From Candidatus Pacearchaeota archaeon (GTDB lineage Archaea > Nanoarchaeota > Nanoarchaeia > Pacearchaeales > GW2011-AR1): a stretch of DNA of 64,000 nucleotides. The stretch lies in contig JALOBN010000008.1 in the NCBI GenBank assembly GCA_023228245.1, positions 1 through 64,000 of the forward strand, written 5' to 3'. A program made the translations under genes and the position numbers. How positions within the stretch are numbered: the stretch's first letter is position 1; the number at the start of each line of letters is the position of its first letter. The notes beneath the pieces were generated by a model. That model searched no databases, had not been told where the DNA came from, and saw nothing but the letters and a program-made list of their open reading frames with translations. This document shows, piece by piece, positions 40,639 to 48,697 of the stretch.

Positions 40639-40878
40639 TTACCAGCTTTCTTCGAACTTAGGCCATCTCATCATGCCGGGCCGATCACTTGCCGCCGCCT
40701 TGACATAGCCAAACGGCCTATATCGGATCTCTAATGTCTGCCTCTCCACAAGCCCCTTCCTCATGAGGCTGTTCAGGCGGTGGGACAGGACACCGCTTTC
40801 GATGTGAAGCTGCTGCATAAGTTGTTTCTGTGTTAGGGGTTCATCTGACAGAGCCGCCAGGACAACATCCTGCGACAT
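40639..40878 (-). CDS. Winged-helix DNA-binding protein
   Basis: 79 aa from ATG 40878. 'VVLAALSDEPLTQKQLMQQL', 'LSHRLNSLMRKGLVERQ' is a compact winged helix with its wing at YRPFGYV. Third of three small winged-helix genes in a row (40639-41256). Confidence 0.65.
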   Translation of the reverse strand: MSQDVVLAALSDEPLTQKQLMQQLHIESGVLSHRLNSLMRKGLVERQTLEIRYRPFGYVKAAASDRPGMMRWPKFEESW

Positions 40879-40879
40879 G

Positions 40880-41071
40880 TCAAGCCTTCTCCCACAATGC
40901 AATCCTGCCCAGTGGCCCGGTCCTGCCCACCCGCTTGATCCGGCCCATATCCTCCAGGTGCGCCAGCACGCCGCCCATACCAGGACCAAGGCCGATATCC
41001 TTGGCGGTGAATTGGCCGGCTGGCATCTGAGCTAGAAGGGCTTCGTCACGATAGCGATGGCGGCCTTTCAT
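40880..41071 (-). CDS. Winged-helix DNA-binding protein
   Basis: 63 aa from ATG 41071 (ATGA with the upstream gene). 'LLAQMPAGQFTAKDIGLGPG', then 'VLAHLEDMGRIKRVGRT' wing. Lone DNA-binding domain. Confidence 0.6.
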   Translation of the reverse strand: MKGRHRYRDEALLAQMPAGQFTAKDIGLGPGMGGVLAHLEDMGRIKRVGRTGPLGRIALWEKA

Positions 41072-41256
41072 ACCCACCACATGATGAATTGGTTCGCCCT
41101 AGCAGGATATTCGCAATGCACTGCGCCGTCTTTCTTCAGCCTGGTCATGAAGTGCCGGCATGACTCCAAGTTGTTGTCGGTCTCTCTGGAAATTTCGGCT
41201 ATAGTATGCTTGCCAGGGTGGGATTGCAGGAAAGACACGCATTCTGCCTTGCTCAT
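41068..41256 (-). CDS. Winged-helix DNA-binding protein
   Basis: 62 aa from ATG 41256 (ATGA overlap). 'CVSFLQSHPGKHTIAEISRE', 'HFMTRLKKDGAVHCEY' gives recognition helix and wing. Bare domain, like its two downstream neighbours. Confidence 0.6.
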   Translation of the reverse strand: MSKAECVSFLQSHPGKHTIAEISRETDNNLESCRHFMTRLKKDGAVHCEYPARANQFIMWWV

Positions 41257-41639
41257 GCAACCTCGCCTTTCATCGCCAAAAGGGCGTATCCGCACTTATC
41301 GGCCCATGCATCCTCGTTTCCCTGGTTGCCCGTCGCTATCCTCATGCTCTTATCAAAGTCCCTGACCAGAGCTAAGAGATCCTCATATTGCTCCGGCCTG
41401 ATGCCATCTGGATAGAGGAGTCGCAGGTAATCGGGGCACTTGTGAAAGCTGTCTCCATACTGTCTTTGCTTGCTATCCACCAGGCGGCCTATGGCCCGCC
41501 CTTTGGCTTCGTAGCCGCATATATCTTGTTTCCTATTTTCCGCTATATGTAAATCGGTCTGCTCACAAATCGTACAATCCATACGATTAACTTCGTCGAG
41601 GGCACAAAATCGCCCCCCGGTGCGATAACATTCGGCCAT
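41253..41639 (-). CDS. Conserved phage protein (YGDSF-type)
   Basis: 128 aa. N-terminal C-x2-C pair; then 'SKQRQYGDSFHK', 'LYPDGIRPEQYEDLLALVRDFDKSMRIAT', 'EDAWADKCGYALL', a pattern I know from a widespread phage family of unknown function that resembles MazG/dUTPase-type helical folds. Coupled with the winged-helix cluster. Confidence 0.6.
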   Translation of the reverse strand: MAECYRTGGRFCALDEVNRMDCTICEQTDLHIAENRKQDICGYEAKGRAIGRLVDSKQRQYGDSFHKCPDYLRLLYPDGIRPEQYEDLLALVRDFDKSMRIATGNQGNEDAWADKCGYALLAMKGEVA

Positions 41640-41664
41640 GTTTTAAGCTCCCATTTGGCAAGTT

Positions 41665-41964
41665 TCAAATGCGCTGAGTGGATGGTTTGAGTCCGGCATC
41701 CACCAGATTTTTGAGGTAGATCTTGGTCGCTTTATGAACAAATCTTGCGACATCGGCTACAGATACTTCATTTAATGCGAGATGTGCTCTGTCAAATCGT
41801 TTAATATTCCACGAAGACGTATAGGCCGGATGATGTTCATTTCCAAGATTTTTAACAATTTCATTTATCAATCCGTCCTCGTCACAATAATATTCAGCAT
41901 GACCAAATGAAACGATGAAGTATTCACTTGGAACACCTCGCTTAAGTTCGATTAAGATACTCAT
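41665..41964 (-). CDS. Hypothetical protein
   Basis: 99 aa. Beta N-terminus (SEYFIVSFGHAEYYCDE), helical C-terminus (VADVARFVHKATKIYLKNLV). ATGA overlap with the small upstream gene. No family recognised. Confidence 0.55.
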   Translation of the reverse strand: MSILIELKRGVPSEYFIVSFGHAEYYCDEDGLINEIVKNLGNEHHPAYTSSWNIKRFDRAHLALNEVSVADVARFVHKATKIYLKNLVDAGLKPSTQRI

Positions 41965-42080
41965 GCTTTCCTCTCCTTGCCATATCTCACCCTCACCATC
42001 TGTCTATCCGCCCGCCAAACCCTGGGATGCAAAGGCAAGCGAATGGGATGAGGCGGCCAAGGGCGATGTAGGCGGATCAT
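41961..42080 (-). CDS. Tiny basic protein
   Basis: 39 aa (MIRLHRPWPP...RADRQMV...KERKA), rich in Arg and Pro. Overlaps both neighbours by ATGA, so it is likely translated. Confidence 0.45.
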   Translation of the reverse strand: MIRLHRPWPPHPIRLPLHPRVWRADRQMVRVRYGKERKA

Positions 42081-42238
42081 GCTGGCACCATCTTGATATG
42101 ATCGCCGCAGACGCATGTAAATGGATGAACTAACACGATTATTCCAGGAATACCAGACGGGATGCCTTTTTGTGTGTTCTCCCACGCGCCGTCGTCAACT
42201 TCTTGGATTCGGCCACATTCAGGACATTTTATCTTCAT
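42077..42238 (-). CDS. Small zinc-ribbon protein
   Basis: 53 aa. C-x2-C near the start (MKIKCPECGRIQEV) and C-x-C near the end (FTCVCGDHIK) form a zinc ribbon. ATGA overlaps at both ends. Confidence 0.6.
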   Translation of the reverse strand: MKIKCPECGRIQEVDDGAWENTQKGIPSGIPGIIVLVHPFTCVCGDHIKMVPA

Positions 42239-42420
42239 TTCCAGTGTCCTCCCTTAGCAAATCGTTGTGCCGCTTCTGCTTTCTGAGCTATGCGATCTAT
42301 ATGTTTATCGCTAATGGTTGTCTTTTTAACTATATTGCAACGCGCCGGGGTACACATCCCAAATAAAACGGTGGGTGTGGCGGTTGTGGAACTGAGATAG
42401 ACACGTCCATTAAATGTCAT
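42235..42420 (-). CDS. Small hypothetical protein
   Basis: 61 aa; helical basic C-terminus (DRIAQKAEAAQRFAKGG). ATGA overlaps at both ends within the nuclease operon. Confidence 0.5.
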   Translation of the reverse strand: MTFNGRVYLSSTTATPTVLFGMCTPARCNIVKKTTISDKHIDRIAQKAEAAQRFAKGGHWK

Positions 42421-43214
42421 GCTTTCGCCCTCATTCCGTAAACCATCGCTATCTTTTTGTCAATTATTGCAGCTCTCTTTGGCCCAATGCCCTTTATGTC
42501 GCATGGCTGCTCTGCAAATTCGCCTCTTGGCAACAGGCATAGCTCGTATTGCTCCATGACAGGCTTTAGCACGCCCGGACCGATCTTGTCGCCGTGAAAC
42601 AGGATTGCAGCGGCCAATAGCTCGCGCTCCCCGCCCGCGGGCCTCTGCCTGAAGCCCATCATGTCGCCATCTGTGAGATAGTCATGAGCCAACTCCAGGA
42701 TGTCCTTGAACTGGTCCTCGCTGTCAAAAAATCCGCTGTCATCTCCTGCATGAAAGACCGGCACGCCATTCAGCATAGACCGCTTGCGGAAGCTCTTGCA
42801 CCTGGCATGCACACTTGCTATTACATGCCCGATTTCAGATCGCTTCACACCGCGCCCGGTTGCTGAGTCCTTGATAGCTGCATATATCTCATCAGAGCCG
42901 CCTAATATGACGACACACGCATCTTGGCCGGCTTCCCTGCATGAAAGTACCTGCTCTTGCAGATGGCCCGATAGAACCGATTGTACAAAATCATTTGGCT
43001 CTTTTAATTCTATATTCAATATTTTATCGCAATATTCCTCTCCAAGCAGATCGTGCCCGACATGCTCGACTATTGAGAATTGCAAGTCCACACCAATCTC
43101 TCGGAAGCTTGGCAGCATGAAGCGGTTATCCTCATATATCGCCAGGGCAAGATGCTTGGCCCGATCAGAGCCGCGCTCGTTGGGGCTAATGTAGACGGCT
43201 ATTCTTTCCTGCAT
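42417..43214 (-). CDS. XPF/ERCC4-like nuclease with HhH
   Basis: 265 aa from ATG 43214. Nuclease core 'IVEHVGHDLLG...ILNIELKEPNDFVQSVLSGHLQEQ' follows the ERCC4 order (D, then E-x-K-x3-D, here ELKEPND) and 'CVVILGG' afterwards. C-terminal helix-hairpin-helix IKGIGPKRAAIIDKKI. Structure-specific endonucleases of this kind cut branched DNA and typically bind PCNA; the virus encodes both. Catalytic Arg of ERK is Leu here, worth noting. Confidence 0.75.
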   Translation of the reverse strand: MQERIAVYISPNERGSDRAKHLALAIYEDNRFMLPSFREIGVDLQFSIVEHVGHDLLGEEYCDKILNIELKEPNDFVQSVLSGHLQEQVLSCREAGQDACVVILGGSDEIYAAIKDSATGRGVKRSEIGHVIASVHARCKSFRKRSMLNGVPVFHAGDDSGFFDSEDQFKDILELAHDYLTDGDMMGFRQRPAGGERELLAAAILFHGDKIGPGVLKPVMEQYELCLLPRGEFAEQPCDIKGIGPKRAAIIDKKIAMVYGMRAKA

Positions 43215-43381
43215 TTTACACCCCACTCGATCTTATCAAGCATTTTCTGAAATTCCGCTTGCAACGAGCCCAATACCGTGATGGCCTGCGAAGTATCACA
43301 GCTAATATATACATTCCATGATTGGGGCGGATCTAGCCAATTTGCTAACCGCCTGAGGTATGTGGCTATCGTTCCCTGCAT
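43199..43381 (-). CDS. Small hypothetical protein
   Basis: 60 aa (MQGTIATYLRRL...). Central WNVYISCD strand. Overlaps the nuclease start by 16 nt and the upstream gene end by 16 nt. Confidence 0.5.
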   Translation of the reverse strand: MQGTIATYLRRLANWLDPPQSWNVYISCDTSQAITVLGSLQAEFQKMLDKIEWGVKCRKE

Positions 43382-43590
43382 TCTTTTAGCTCCTTGACCA
43401 GCATCGGAAACATGCGCAACGCACCCGATTTAGCCGCTAGAATCTTGCTCATGTCCCTGAAATGGGCTCTTACATCTGGGTATTCTTTGGAGAGTATTTC
43501 GGCAAGCAGTTCTGCCTGCCTGAGATCTATTCGACTATCCGGCATTCCAGACATCTTGGAGTATCTATGACTGAATTTAATTACTGTCAT
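43366..43590 (-). CDS. Small protein, possibly ASCH-like
   Basis: 74 aa from ATG 43590. Start MTVIKFSHRYSKM recalls ASCH-domain openings (RNA-binding beta barrels), the rest is helical. Weak assignment. ATGA overlap with the tiny membrane protein ahead. Confidence 0.5.
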   Translation of the reverse strand: MTVIKFSHRYSKMSGMPDSRIDLRQAELLAEILSKEYPDVRAHFRDMSKILAAKSGALRMFPMLVKELKECRER

Positions 43591-43676
43591 GATCGTGCTC
43601 CTATCCAGCATAATATAACTCCTGATGCGAATCCTAATATAAACGCGATCGCGTGACTATCAGCAACGTCAATCAT
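43587..43676 (-). CDS. Tiny membrane protein
   Basis: 29 aa with one membrane helix (AIAFILGFASGVMLCWIG). ATGA coupling to the following gene. Confidence 0.45.
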   Translation of the reverse strand: MIDVADSHAIAFILGFASGVILCWIGARS

Positions 43677-43746
43677 GCTCTTCGTCCTCCCTAACATCCG
43701 GCAACATCTGTTCAATCAGCTTGCGCCGGGCTTCTTCAGGAGTCAT
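43669..43746 (-). CDS. Tiny acidic protein
   Basis: 25 aa (MTPEEARRKLIEQML...). ATGA overlap with the upstream gene and 8-nt overlap with the next suggest translation. Confidence 0.35.
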   Translation of the reverse strand: MTPEEARRKLIEQMLPDVREDEEHD

Positions 43747-44033
43747 TTGAACCACAGCCGCCATCCCAGATGTACCATGCTCTCTTGCAATTCCTCAAGT
43801 TCCTTTGTCTTGGCCTCAATTTGCCGCTTGATTGCGTTTGTTTCCGCGTCTATGAATTGAGACAGATCGACCTCGACTTCTTTGAAGAATTCGATCTTTT
43901 CAGGCGGGACATCATACGAATATATCCATCCATCACCATCACATGATAGCGGAATGGCTCCTTTGCAGATCGATTCTGCGAGAGAGTACCATTCGCGGTC
44001 TTTGGTAGAACATTTGTAGAGATTGAGCTTCAT
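43743..44033 (-). CDS. Hypothetical protein with coiled coil
   Basis: 96 aa. N-terminal alpha/beta part with two Cys; C-terminal coiled coil (AIKRQIEAKTKELEELQESM). Follows RecT with ATGA overlap. Confidence 0.55.
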   Translation of the reverse strand: MKLNLYKCSTKDREWYSLAESICKGAIPLSCDGDGWIYSYDVPPEKIEFFKEVEVDLSQFIDAETNAIKRQIEAKTKELEELQESMVHLGWRLWFK

Positions 44034-44899
44034 GCTGATACCTCCTTCTCAGGATCAATACCCATCTCATCGCCGTCATACATTCCAGAGAACTCCGACG
44101 GAAACGCTTCTCGAAGAGCCTGTACCAAGGCCACTTTCCTAATCATTGTGGCGGGTTTTGAAACCCAATTAGACTTGCCCGTGCTGTATTCGCCCATCGA
44201 AACGGCCATCTTATACGGCGTTGCTTTGCGATCTGAGCGGTATACTTCGGCCCACCCCCCCAACAGATCTTCGCCTTTCAGAAGGAAGGTGCCCTCTCTG
44301 TAATCCAGCCCGTTTAGACTGCCTGGATTCTTCACAATGATTCCCGCTTTGTAGCCGTCAAATTTTGGATGGTCCTCCGCCTTTTTGGTAAATGCATCTT
44401 TGCCCACAACCATTTGAGCGGGTTTCGTCTGGTCGTACTTGATCAAGTAGGCATCACGAAGGAATGGGTTGAGGTTTCGGGCTTGACAAAGCTTCAGGAA
44501 TATCATAACTTCCTGGTCGTTTGCTGCCGGGCAGATATATGTCTTGATGTCCTCGAAGGTTAAATCCGCCACCTGGATATCGCGGACTGCCCCCGAGGCA
44601 GGCTTGATTTGCCCAAGGCCCGACGATCTCTCCTTGGTGGGAACAATTGCCTGCCCGTTGGACGATCTGCCGTTCTTGGCCACTACAGGCAGATATTCCA
44701 TGAAGTCCAGCCCGAACTCCACGGGAGCAGACTGCAAGCATCCTGCATCCAGCCACACGATGGGATCACCGTCACCAGGAGCACCCGCAAATATCCTTAT
44801 CTTGCCATCTTCGGACGTGCTGAAGGTCTCGCAGTTGGCGTTGCAGTAGGCGGCGACTGCTTGAGCGAGATCGGCAGGAGACAGGGATTTGCCAGCCAT
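44030..44899 (-). CDS. RecT-family single-strand annealing protein
   Basis: 289 aa from ATG 44899. The conserved core 'FLKLCQARNLNPFLRDAYLIKYD', 'KDAFTKKAEDHPKFDGYKAGI', 'PYKMAVSMGEYSTGKSNW', 'KPATMIRKVALVQALREAFP' marks RecT/Bet proteins. Ca. 110 N-terminal residues are extra. Anneals single strands in recombination-dependent replication. A partner exonuclease could be the nuclease at 49576. Confidence 0.88.
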   Translation of the reverse strand: MAGKSLSPADLAQAVAAYCNANCETFSTSEDGKIRIFAGAPGDGDPIVWLDAGCLQSAPVEFGLDFMEYLPVVAKNGRSSNGQAIVPTKERSSGLGQIKPASGAVRDIQVADLTFEDIKTYICPAANDQEVMIFLKLCQARNLNPFLRDAYLIKYDQTKPAQMVVGKDAFTKKAEDHPKFDGYKAGIIVKNPGSLNGLDYREGTFLLKGEDLLGGWAEVYRSDRKATPYKMAVSMGEYSTGKSNWVSKPATMIRKVALVQALREAFPSEFSGMYDGDEMGIDPEKEVSA

Positions 44900-44900
44900 T

Positions 44901-45263
44901 TCAGATCGCCCCCAATCGTTGTGCCTCGCAATCTGCCGCCGCTTGCTCATTGCGAATTTGCCACTTCAGGCAATCCACTGCCATACAGGCAAGATCAAAG
45001 GCAAGCTGGCATTCCCGCTTTTCGGCCTCGGCTTTCTCGGCATCCTTTCGTTCATCGAAAGTTAGCTCTCGGATCGTGGCATTTCTCGCAGCCTCGTTTC
45101 CGCCTAGCTTCTTGGGGTCGGCGGCATTGACCAGCAAAACGGCGGCCTCGGCTTTCTTCAGGGCCTCCCGCGTCGCCAACTCACGCTCTCCTGCATGGAA
45201 GAGCGATACCTTACTATTTCGCATTGCATCGAATGCGTTTTGTAGATCGACATTGCTTACCAT
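44901..45263 (-). CDS. Coiled-coil protein beside RecT
   Basis: 120 aa, Ala/Glu/Arg-rich helices (ALKKAEAAVLLVN, ERKDAEKAEAEKRECQL). Ends 1 nt before RecT. Possibly a recombination accessory; no family recognised. Confidence 0.55.
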   Translation of the reverse strand: MVSNVDLQNAFDAMRNSKVSLFHAGERELATREALKKAEAAVLLVNAADPKKLGGNEAARNATIRELTFDERKDAEKAEAEKRECQLAFDLACMAVDCLKWQIRNEQAAADCEAQRLGAI

Positions 45264-45360
45264 TTATCACACCTCACGAATATTAACTCCCTCAATTCAA
45301 ACATGCCCAGTTTCACTAACACAAGTTGGCCGCTCATGCTCTCTTATCACAGGGAGAGAT

Positions 45361-45439
45361 ATGTCGGGCCGGATTTGAACCGGCGTTCTGGAAGGCATCA
45401 TGCGATCCCAGGTTCTTGGCCGTGCTGAACTACCGACAT
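45361..45439 (-). tRNA. tRNA-like gene with abnormal 12-nt anticodon loop
   Basis: Perfect acceptor ATGTCGG/CCGACAT, D-arm GTTC/GAAC, T-arm GCCGG-TTCAAAT-CCGGC, anticodon stem TGGGA/TTCCA, A73. The anticodon loop has 12 bases (TCGCATGATGCC) rather than 7, too few for a bulge-helix-bulge intron, and the D-loop is 11 nt. The isotype cannot be assigned; it may be a decayed tRNA or one with an altered function. No encoded CCA. Confidence 0.7.
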
Positions 45440-45523
45440 AGGGGGAATGCGCCAGACGGGAAGGAAGCCCAACCGCCTGGCAAGAGGCAGGGGCGGTAAC
45501 GATCCGCCCTGAATCCATGCTGC

Positions 45524-45850
45524 CTATTTGAATCGATTCATGAATTGCTCGATGGAGCCCGCACCCCATGCCCAATAGCCATCGCCTTTGATCTCCTCCG
45601 CTTTTGGCGGGTTGCTTGTCCGCACAGGCACGGCAGTCTTGAAATCCATCGCAAGCGCGTCCGAAAGCTTGCCATACCACATGCACCGGACTTCTCCGAG
45701 GCACCCGACCGGCGACCAGATTATGCGTATGTGGCGATCTTTGCCGGGAATATCCATATCATCGCATCCAACGCCTTCTCCATAGTAGCACATTACCCGA
45801 TAAGCGCCGGTTTGTTTGACGCTTTCCAATACTTCTCCAAGATTTTCCAT
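45524..45850 (-). CDS. Hypothetical protein
   Basis: 108 aa from ATG 45850. Alpha/beta with four Cys and 'HIRIIWSPVG'; C-terminus Gly/Trp-rich (GDGYWAWGAGSIEQF). No family recognised. The 85 bp between its stop and the tRNA-like gene hold nothing evident. Confidence 0.55.
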   Translation of the reverse strand: MENLGEVLESVKQTGAYRVMCYYGEGVGCDDMDIPGKDRHIRIIWSPVGCLGEVRCMWYGKLSDALAMDFKTAVPVRTSNPPKAEEIKGDGYWAWGAGSIEQFMNRFK

Positions 45851-45860
45851 TTCATTCACC

Positions 45861-46067
45861 TCAAACATGTATAGGGCCTGTATAGCCCATCATAAATCTC
45901 AATTCATCCTCGCGCTCTGCGATCTTTCCGGCTGACAGGGGCATCTTCACGGCGTAGATCGACGGATGACCACACCGCTTGCAGAGAGAGTGATGGATCG
46001 CCTGATGCTTGTGCCAGCGAGTAATCTGCTGGCAAGATAAACAGAACCGGAAGCTATCTCCGCACAT
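45861..46067 (-). CDS. Small zinc-binding protein
   Basis: 68 aa from ATG 46067. Ligand order C-x6-C-x2-C ... H-x2-H ... C-x2-C-GH suggests one or two zinc sites. 14-nt overlap with the upstream gene. Confidence 0.55.
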   Translation of the reverse strand: MCGDSFRFCLSCQQITRWHKHQAIHHSLCKRCGHPSIYAVKMPLSAGKIAEREDELRFMMGYTGPIHV

Positions 46068-46350
46068 CGTGCATCCCCTCTGCTCTGCGCTCAATCTCGG
46101 CCCGGATGTGCAGGAGAAAGCGTTCGCGGCGCTCGTTCCAGCCAAGGGAGGAATCGAGAATCTCACTGCACTCACCTAGGATCGGGCAGTCATCACAACT
46201 CCGCCCGGTACCACCATTCACTTCCACGAGCCACCAGTCACACATGGCACATGGCACAGCGTACTTGGCCGGGTCGTTTGGTTCCACGATCCTTTCCCAT
46301 TTGTTCCTGACTTTCTCAAGAACTTGCAGGGGAACTTGGGAGAGATCCAT
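46054..46350 (-). CDS. Cys-rich protein
   Basis: 98 aa. C-x2-C then C-x2-C-x4-C (SCDDCPILGEC), the small phage Cys-cluster pattern also seen at 20520-20854; helical ends (RRERFLLHIRAEIERRAEG). Confidence 0.6.
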   Translation of the reverse strand: MDLSQVPLQVLEKVRNKWERIVEPNDPAKYAVPCAMCDWWLVEVNGGTGRSCDDCPILGECSEILDSSLGWNERRERFLLHIRAEIERRAEGMHDVRR

Positions 46351-46473
46351 TCAGATCCCCCAATGGTCGCAAATTTCGACAATTCTCTTGCCGTATTCAG
46401 GGTGCTCGTGCTCGTTGTCAATTAGATAGGCCAACTGCTTCTCTACGTGATCTGGAATTTGTTTCGTATTCAT
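46351..46473 (-). CDS. Tiny protein, first gene of the operon
   Basis: 40 aa (MNTKQIPDHVEKQL...), GGAGCG SD. First gene behind the minus promoter at 46526-46537; its stop is one base from the next ATG. Confidence 0.5.
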   Translation of the reverse strand: MNTKQIPDHVEKQLAYLIDNEHEHPEYGKRIVEICDHWGI

Positions 46474-46525
46474 GATCTCGCTCCTGTCAGGTGGTAACTC
46501 TGACATAACCTAGCTTGTTTTATGA

Positions 46526-46571
46526 GTATATATAGTTAACGCTTAAACTAAAGTTGATAAAGTATATATAG
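46526..46571. promoter_or_regulatory. Divergent promoters
   Basis: Two copies of tatatatag(t): 46528-46537, read on the minus strand for the 46473 operon, and 46562-46571 on the plus strand for the leaderless RHH gene at 46594. Their proximity allows joint control by that repressor. Confidence 0.55.
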
Positions 46572-46593
46572 TAGAAACAATAACATTATCGGT

Positions 46594-46734
46594 ATGAAAC
46601 GGCTTAATGTCATGCTAGAAGACGATGCTTTCCAGATCCTAAAAGAGTATCAGGAGAAGCATAAGATGACCACGCGAGATGAGGCGACAACCGCGCTATT
46701 AAGAGAATTCGCGAAGCGGAGACCAAAGACATGA
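46594..46734 (+). CDS. Ribbon-helix-helix repressor
   Basis: 46 aa. MKRLNVMLEDDAFQIL, KMTTRDEATTALLREF: strand, helix, turn, helix of the CopG/Arc type. Leaderless and first in the 46594-49536 operon, coupled by ATGA. Confidence 0.65.
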   Translation: MKRLNVMLEDDAFQILKEYQEKHKMTTRDEATTALLREFAKRRPKT

Positions 46735-47066
46735 ACATGATTGCTGAGGTGGCCCGGCTGAAAGAACTGGAAGGCAGGCTCGCCGCGATCAAGGCCCGGC
46801 AACGCGACACCGGTAAGCCGAATCACGCGCTGCTTGAACGGCTGGATATCGAACGCTGCCTGGCAAATGCTTTGCCGGCCATACTCGATGTCTTGGGTGG
46901 CTTCCAGCCAGGTGACGGTGATCTGCTGGAAGAAATGATTTCTTGGATGGAGGCAATGGACGCAGACGCCAGGAAAGACGGCATCATAGACGGATTTCTG
47001 CAAGAAGAGATTGATGTCTTGCGTCGGATGCAAGCGATGGCGGTACGGATGGAGGAGAGCAAATGA
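46731..47066 (+). CDS. Helical protein
   Basis: 111 aa. Coiled-coil start (VARLKELEGRLAAIKARQRD), helical acidic remainder. ATGA overlaps on both sides. No family recognised. Confidence 0.55.
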   Translation: MNMIAEVARLKELEGRLAAIKARQRDTGKPNHALLERLDIERCLANALPAILDVLGGFQPGDGDLLEEMISWMEAMDADARKDGIIDGFLQEEIDVLRRMQAMAVRMEESK

Positions 47067-47299
47067 AAGACATTCTTGCAATTCGTAGAATATTAGCAGA
47101 TATATATTATCTGCGAAACATGGCGGTCACCGCCGTAGATGAGCGCGACCAGACCACTCTCGTAAATGAATTGAGAGAGATGAAAAGAAAAATAGCGACT
47201 TTGGAAGCGATGGCCATCCAGATGGAAGCAAGCGACCCCATGCCCACCAGCGAGCTAGACCGGATCGCGAAACAGCATACCACGGGAGGGCCGATATGA
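47063..47299 (+). CDS. Small helical protein
   Basis: 78 aa; helices LAIRRILADIYYLRNM and ELREMKRKIATLEAMAIQME. ATGA overlaps on both sides. Confidence 0.5.
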   Translation: MKDILAIRRILADIYYLRNMAVTAVDERDQTTLVNELREMKRKIATLEAMAIQMEASDPMPTSELDRIAKQHTTGGPI

Positions 47300-47778
47300 G
47301 CAAATTTGATATTGCAAAGGCCCGTCAGGAAAAACGGGTATCCGAGATCGTAGATCATCTTTTGCCCGCTGCTCTGGGTGAGATCGAACGGCTAACCCGC
47401 CTGGTAGATGAAACTGTGGTCCAACTTGGTGCGTGCCGGTTGGTCGCAAAACAAATCCAGAATGGGCAGGCCAAGCGCATAGCAGAGCTGGAAGCTGCGC
47501 TTCAAGTCGAAAAATCAGCGCACGGGGGGACCAAATACGCTGCTGCCGAAACATCGAATCAGGCGTTCTCGCGGATCGCCAAGCAGCGTGCCGCTCTCAA
47601 GAAGCTAGGCGAGAAGGTCCGGCAGAGGGGCAAGGCGCTGGTTGAGGAGCGAGCAAGGTGCATCGCATGCGACGCATCCGGCGATTTCGTGGATGTGCGC
47701 GGGGAGTATATGTTCCGTATAGTCTCGCCTAACATTAATGTAGCCCGCGATCAGCTTCGTCAGGAGGGCTTGCTATGA
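47296..47778 (+). CDS. Coiled-coil protein
   Basis: 160 aa, long coiled coil (EIERLTRLVDETVVQL, AKRIAELEAALQVEKS, KKLGEKVRQRGKAL), then a C-terminal C-x2-C and beta segment. ATGA overlap downstream. No family recognised. Confidence 0.55.
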   Translation: MSKFDIAKARQEKRVSEIVDHLLPAALGEIERLTRLVDETVVQLGACRLVAKQIQNGQAKRIAELEAALQVEKSAHGGTKYAAAETSNQAFSRIAKQRAALKKLGEKVRQRGKALVEERARCIACDASGDFVDVRGEYMFRIVSPNINVARDQLRQEGLL

Positions 47779-48158
47779 GCCCCGAGGAGCTGGATGGCAT
47801 GCGCGCAATGGTCGGGATCAAAGATCCTGGACGATTTGGGTTTGCTGGCAAATTGCTTGCCCATATAGATGAACAGGCCAAGCAGATCGAATCTTGGCGA
47901 CAAGCATGTTTCCTGCGCACCCAGGTCGTCGGACAGGTTGAACGGGAAAATCACAAGCTGCGAGACCAGATCGCGACCTTGAAGGCGGCACTCATAACCG
48001 AAAAGGCGATGTCCCTCCATTGGTACCAGACCGCAAAAGAAGGAGAAACCCGCGATTGGGAAGAATATTCTGGCGAAGAGCAAGAATCTAGATTGTGGTA
48101 TGCGGAGCATCGTTTGGCCCGCGAGCTACCCGATATTTTTGGAGATGATAGGATATGA
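47775..48158 (+). CDS. Coiled-coil protein
   Basis: 127 aa. Opens with SPEELDGMRAMVGIKDPG, then coiled coil (KLRDQIATLKAALITEKAM), then an acidic/aromatic tail. ATGA overlaps on both sides. Confidence 0.5.
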   Translation: MSPEELDGMRAMVGIKDPGRFGFAGKLLAHIDEQAKQIESWRQACFLRTQVVGQVERENHKLRDQIATLKAALITEKAMSLHWYQTAKEGETRDWEEYSGEEQESRLWYAEHRLARELPDIFGDDRI

Positions 48159-48697
48159 GCGATATAGCAGACAGAGCTGAGGCTATTCTAAACAAGACAT
48201 GGCATTACCCGGAAGATGCGTATGCTGCCTTTGAGATGCTGCCCGAATTGGTAACTGAGATCAAGCGGCTGCGAGAAGAAAAAACCAAAATGGTAGACGA
48301 TTGGCAGGATGAACTAGATGGATGCCAAGAATGTGAAAAAGACTATGAGGGCAGATTATCGGATCTGATGGCTAACTGCAACCAGCTAAGAACCCGATGC
48401 TGGAAAGCAGAAGAGGATTGCAAGAGATGGCAACAAGTTGCCATCGAAGCAAAAGCAGTCTTGCACTTCGTGAATTTCCCTAATAGAGAACAAGGTTTCT
48501 ACTTACAACCAAAGGAAATACAGGACAACTACCGCAAGCAAACGGCCAAAGAACTTGGCTTGCAAATGGAGCAAGAAGCGAGCTATACAGATAGATTGGA
48601 GCGGTTGGCTTTATCAATGTGCCTAGAAGCTGGATGGGACCAATCCGATTTTGAGGCGGCCTTAGCTGAGATCAGGGAGGGCATATGCCAGAAATAA
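48155..48697 (+). CDS. Coiled-coil protein with Cys
   Basis: 180 aa. Coiled coil with a C-x2-C in DELDGCQECEKDYEG; Trp/Cys region CWKAEEDCKRWQQ. Similar phage proteins pair such helices with a Cys clamp. ATGA start overlap. Confidence 0.5.
   Translation: MSDIADRAEAILNKTWHYPEDAYAAFEMLPELVTEIKRLREEKTKMVDDWQDELDGCQECEKDYEGRLSDLMANCNQLRTRCWKAEEDCKRWQQVAIEAKAVLHFVNFPNREQGFYLQPKEIQDNYRKQTAKELGLQMEQEASYTDRLERLALSMCLEAGWDQSDFEAALAEIREGICQK

Noticed and set aside
45361..45439. Intron in the second tRNA-like gene
   Set aside because: The loop is only 12 nt; a bulge-helix-bulge with 4-bp helix and two 3-nt bulges needs more, and no pairing was found.
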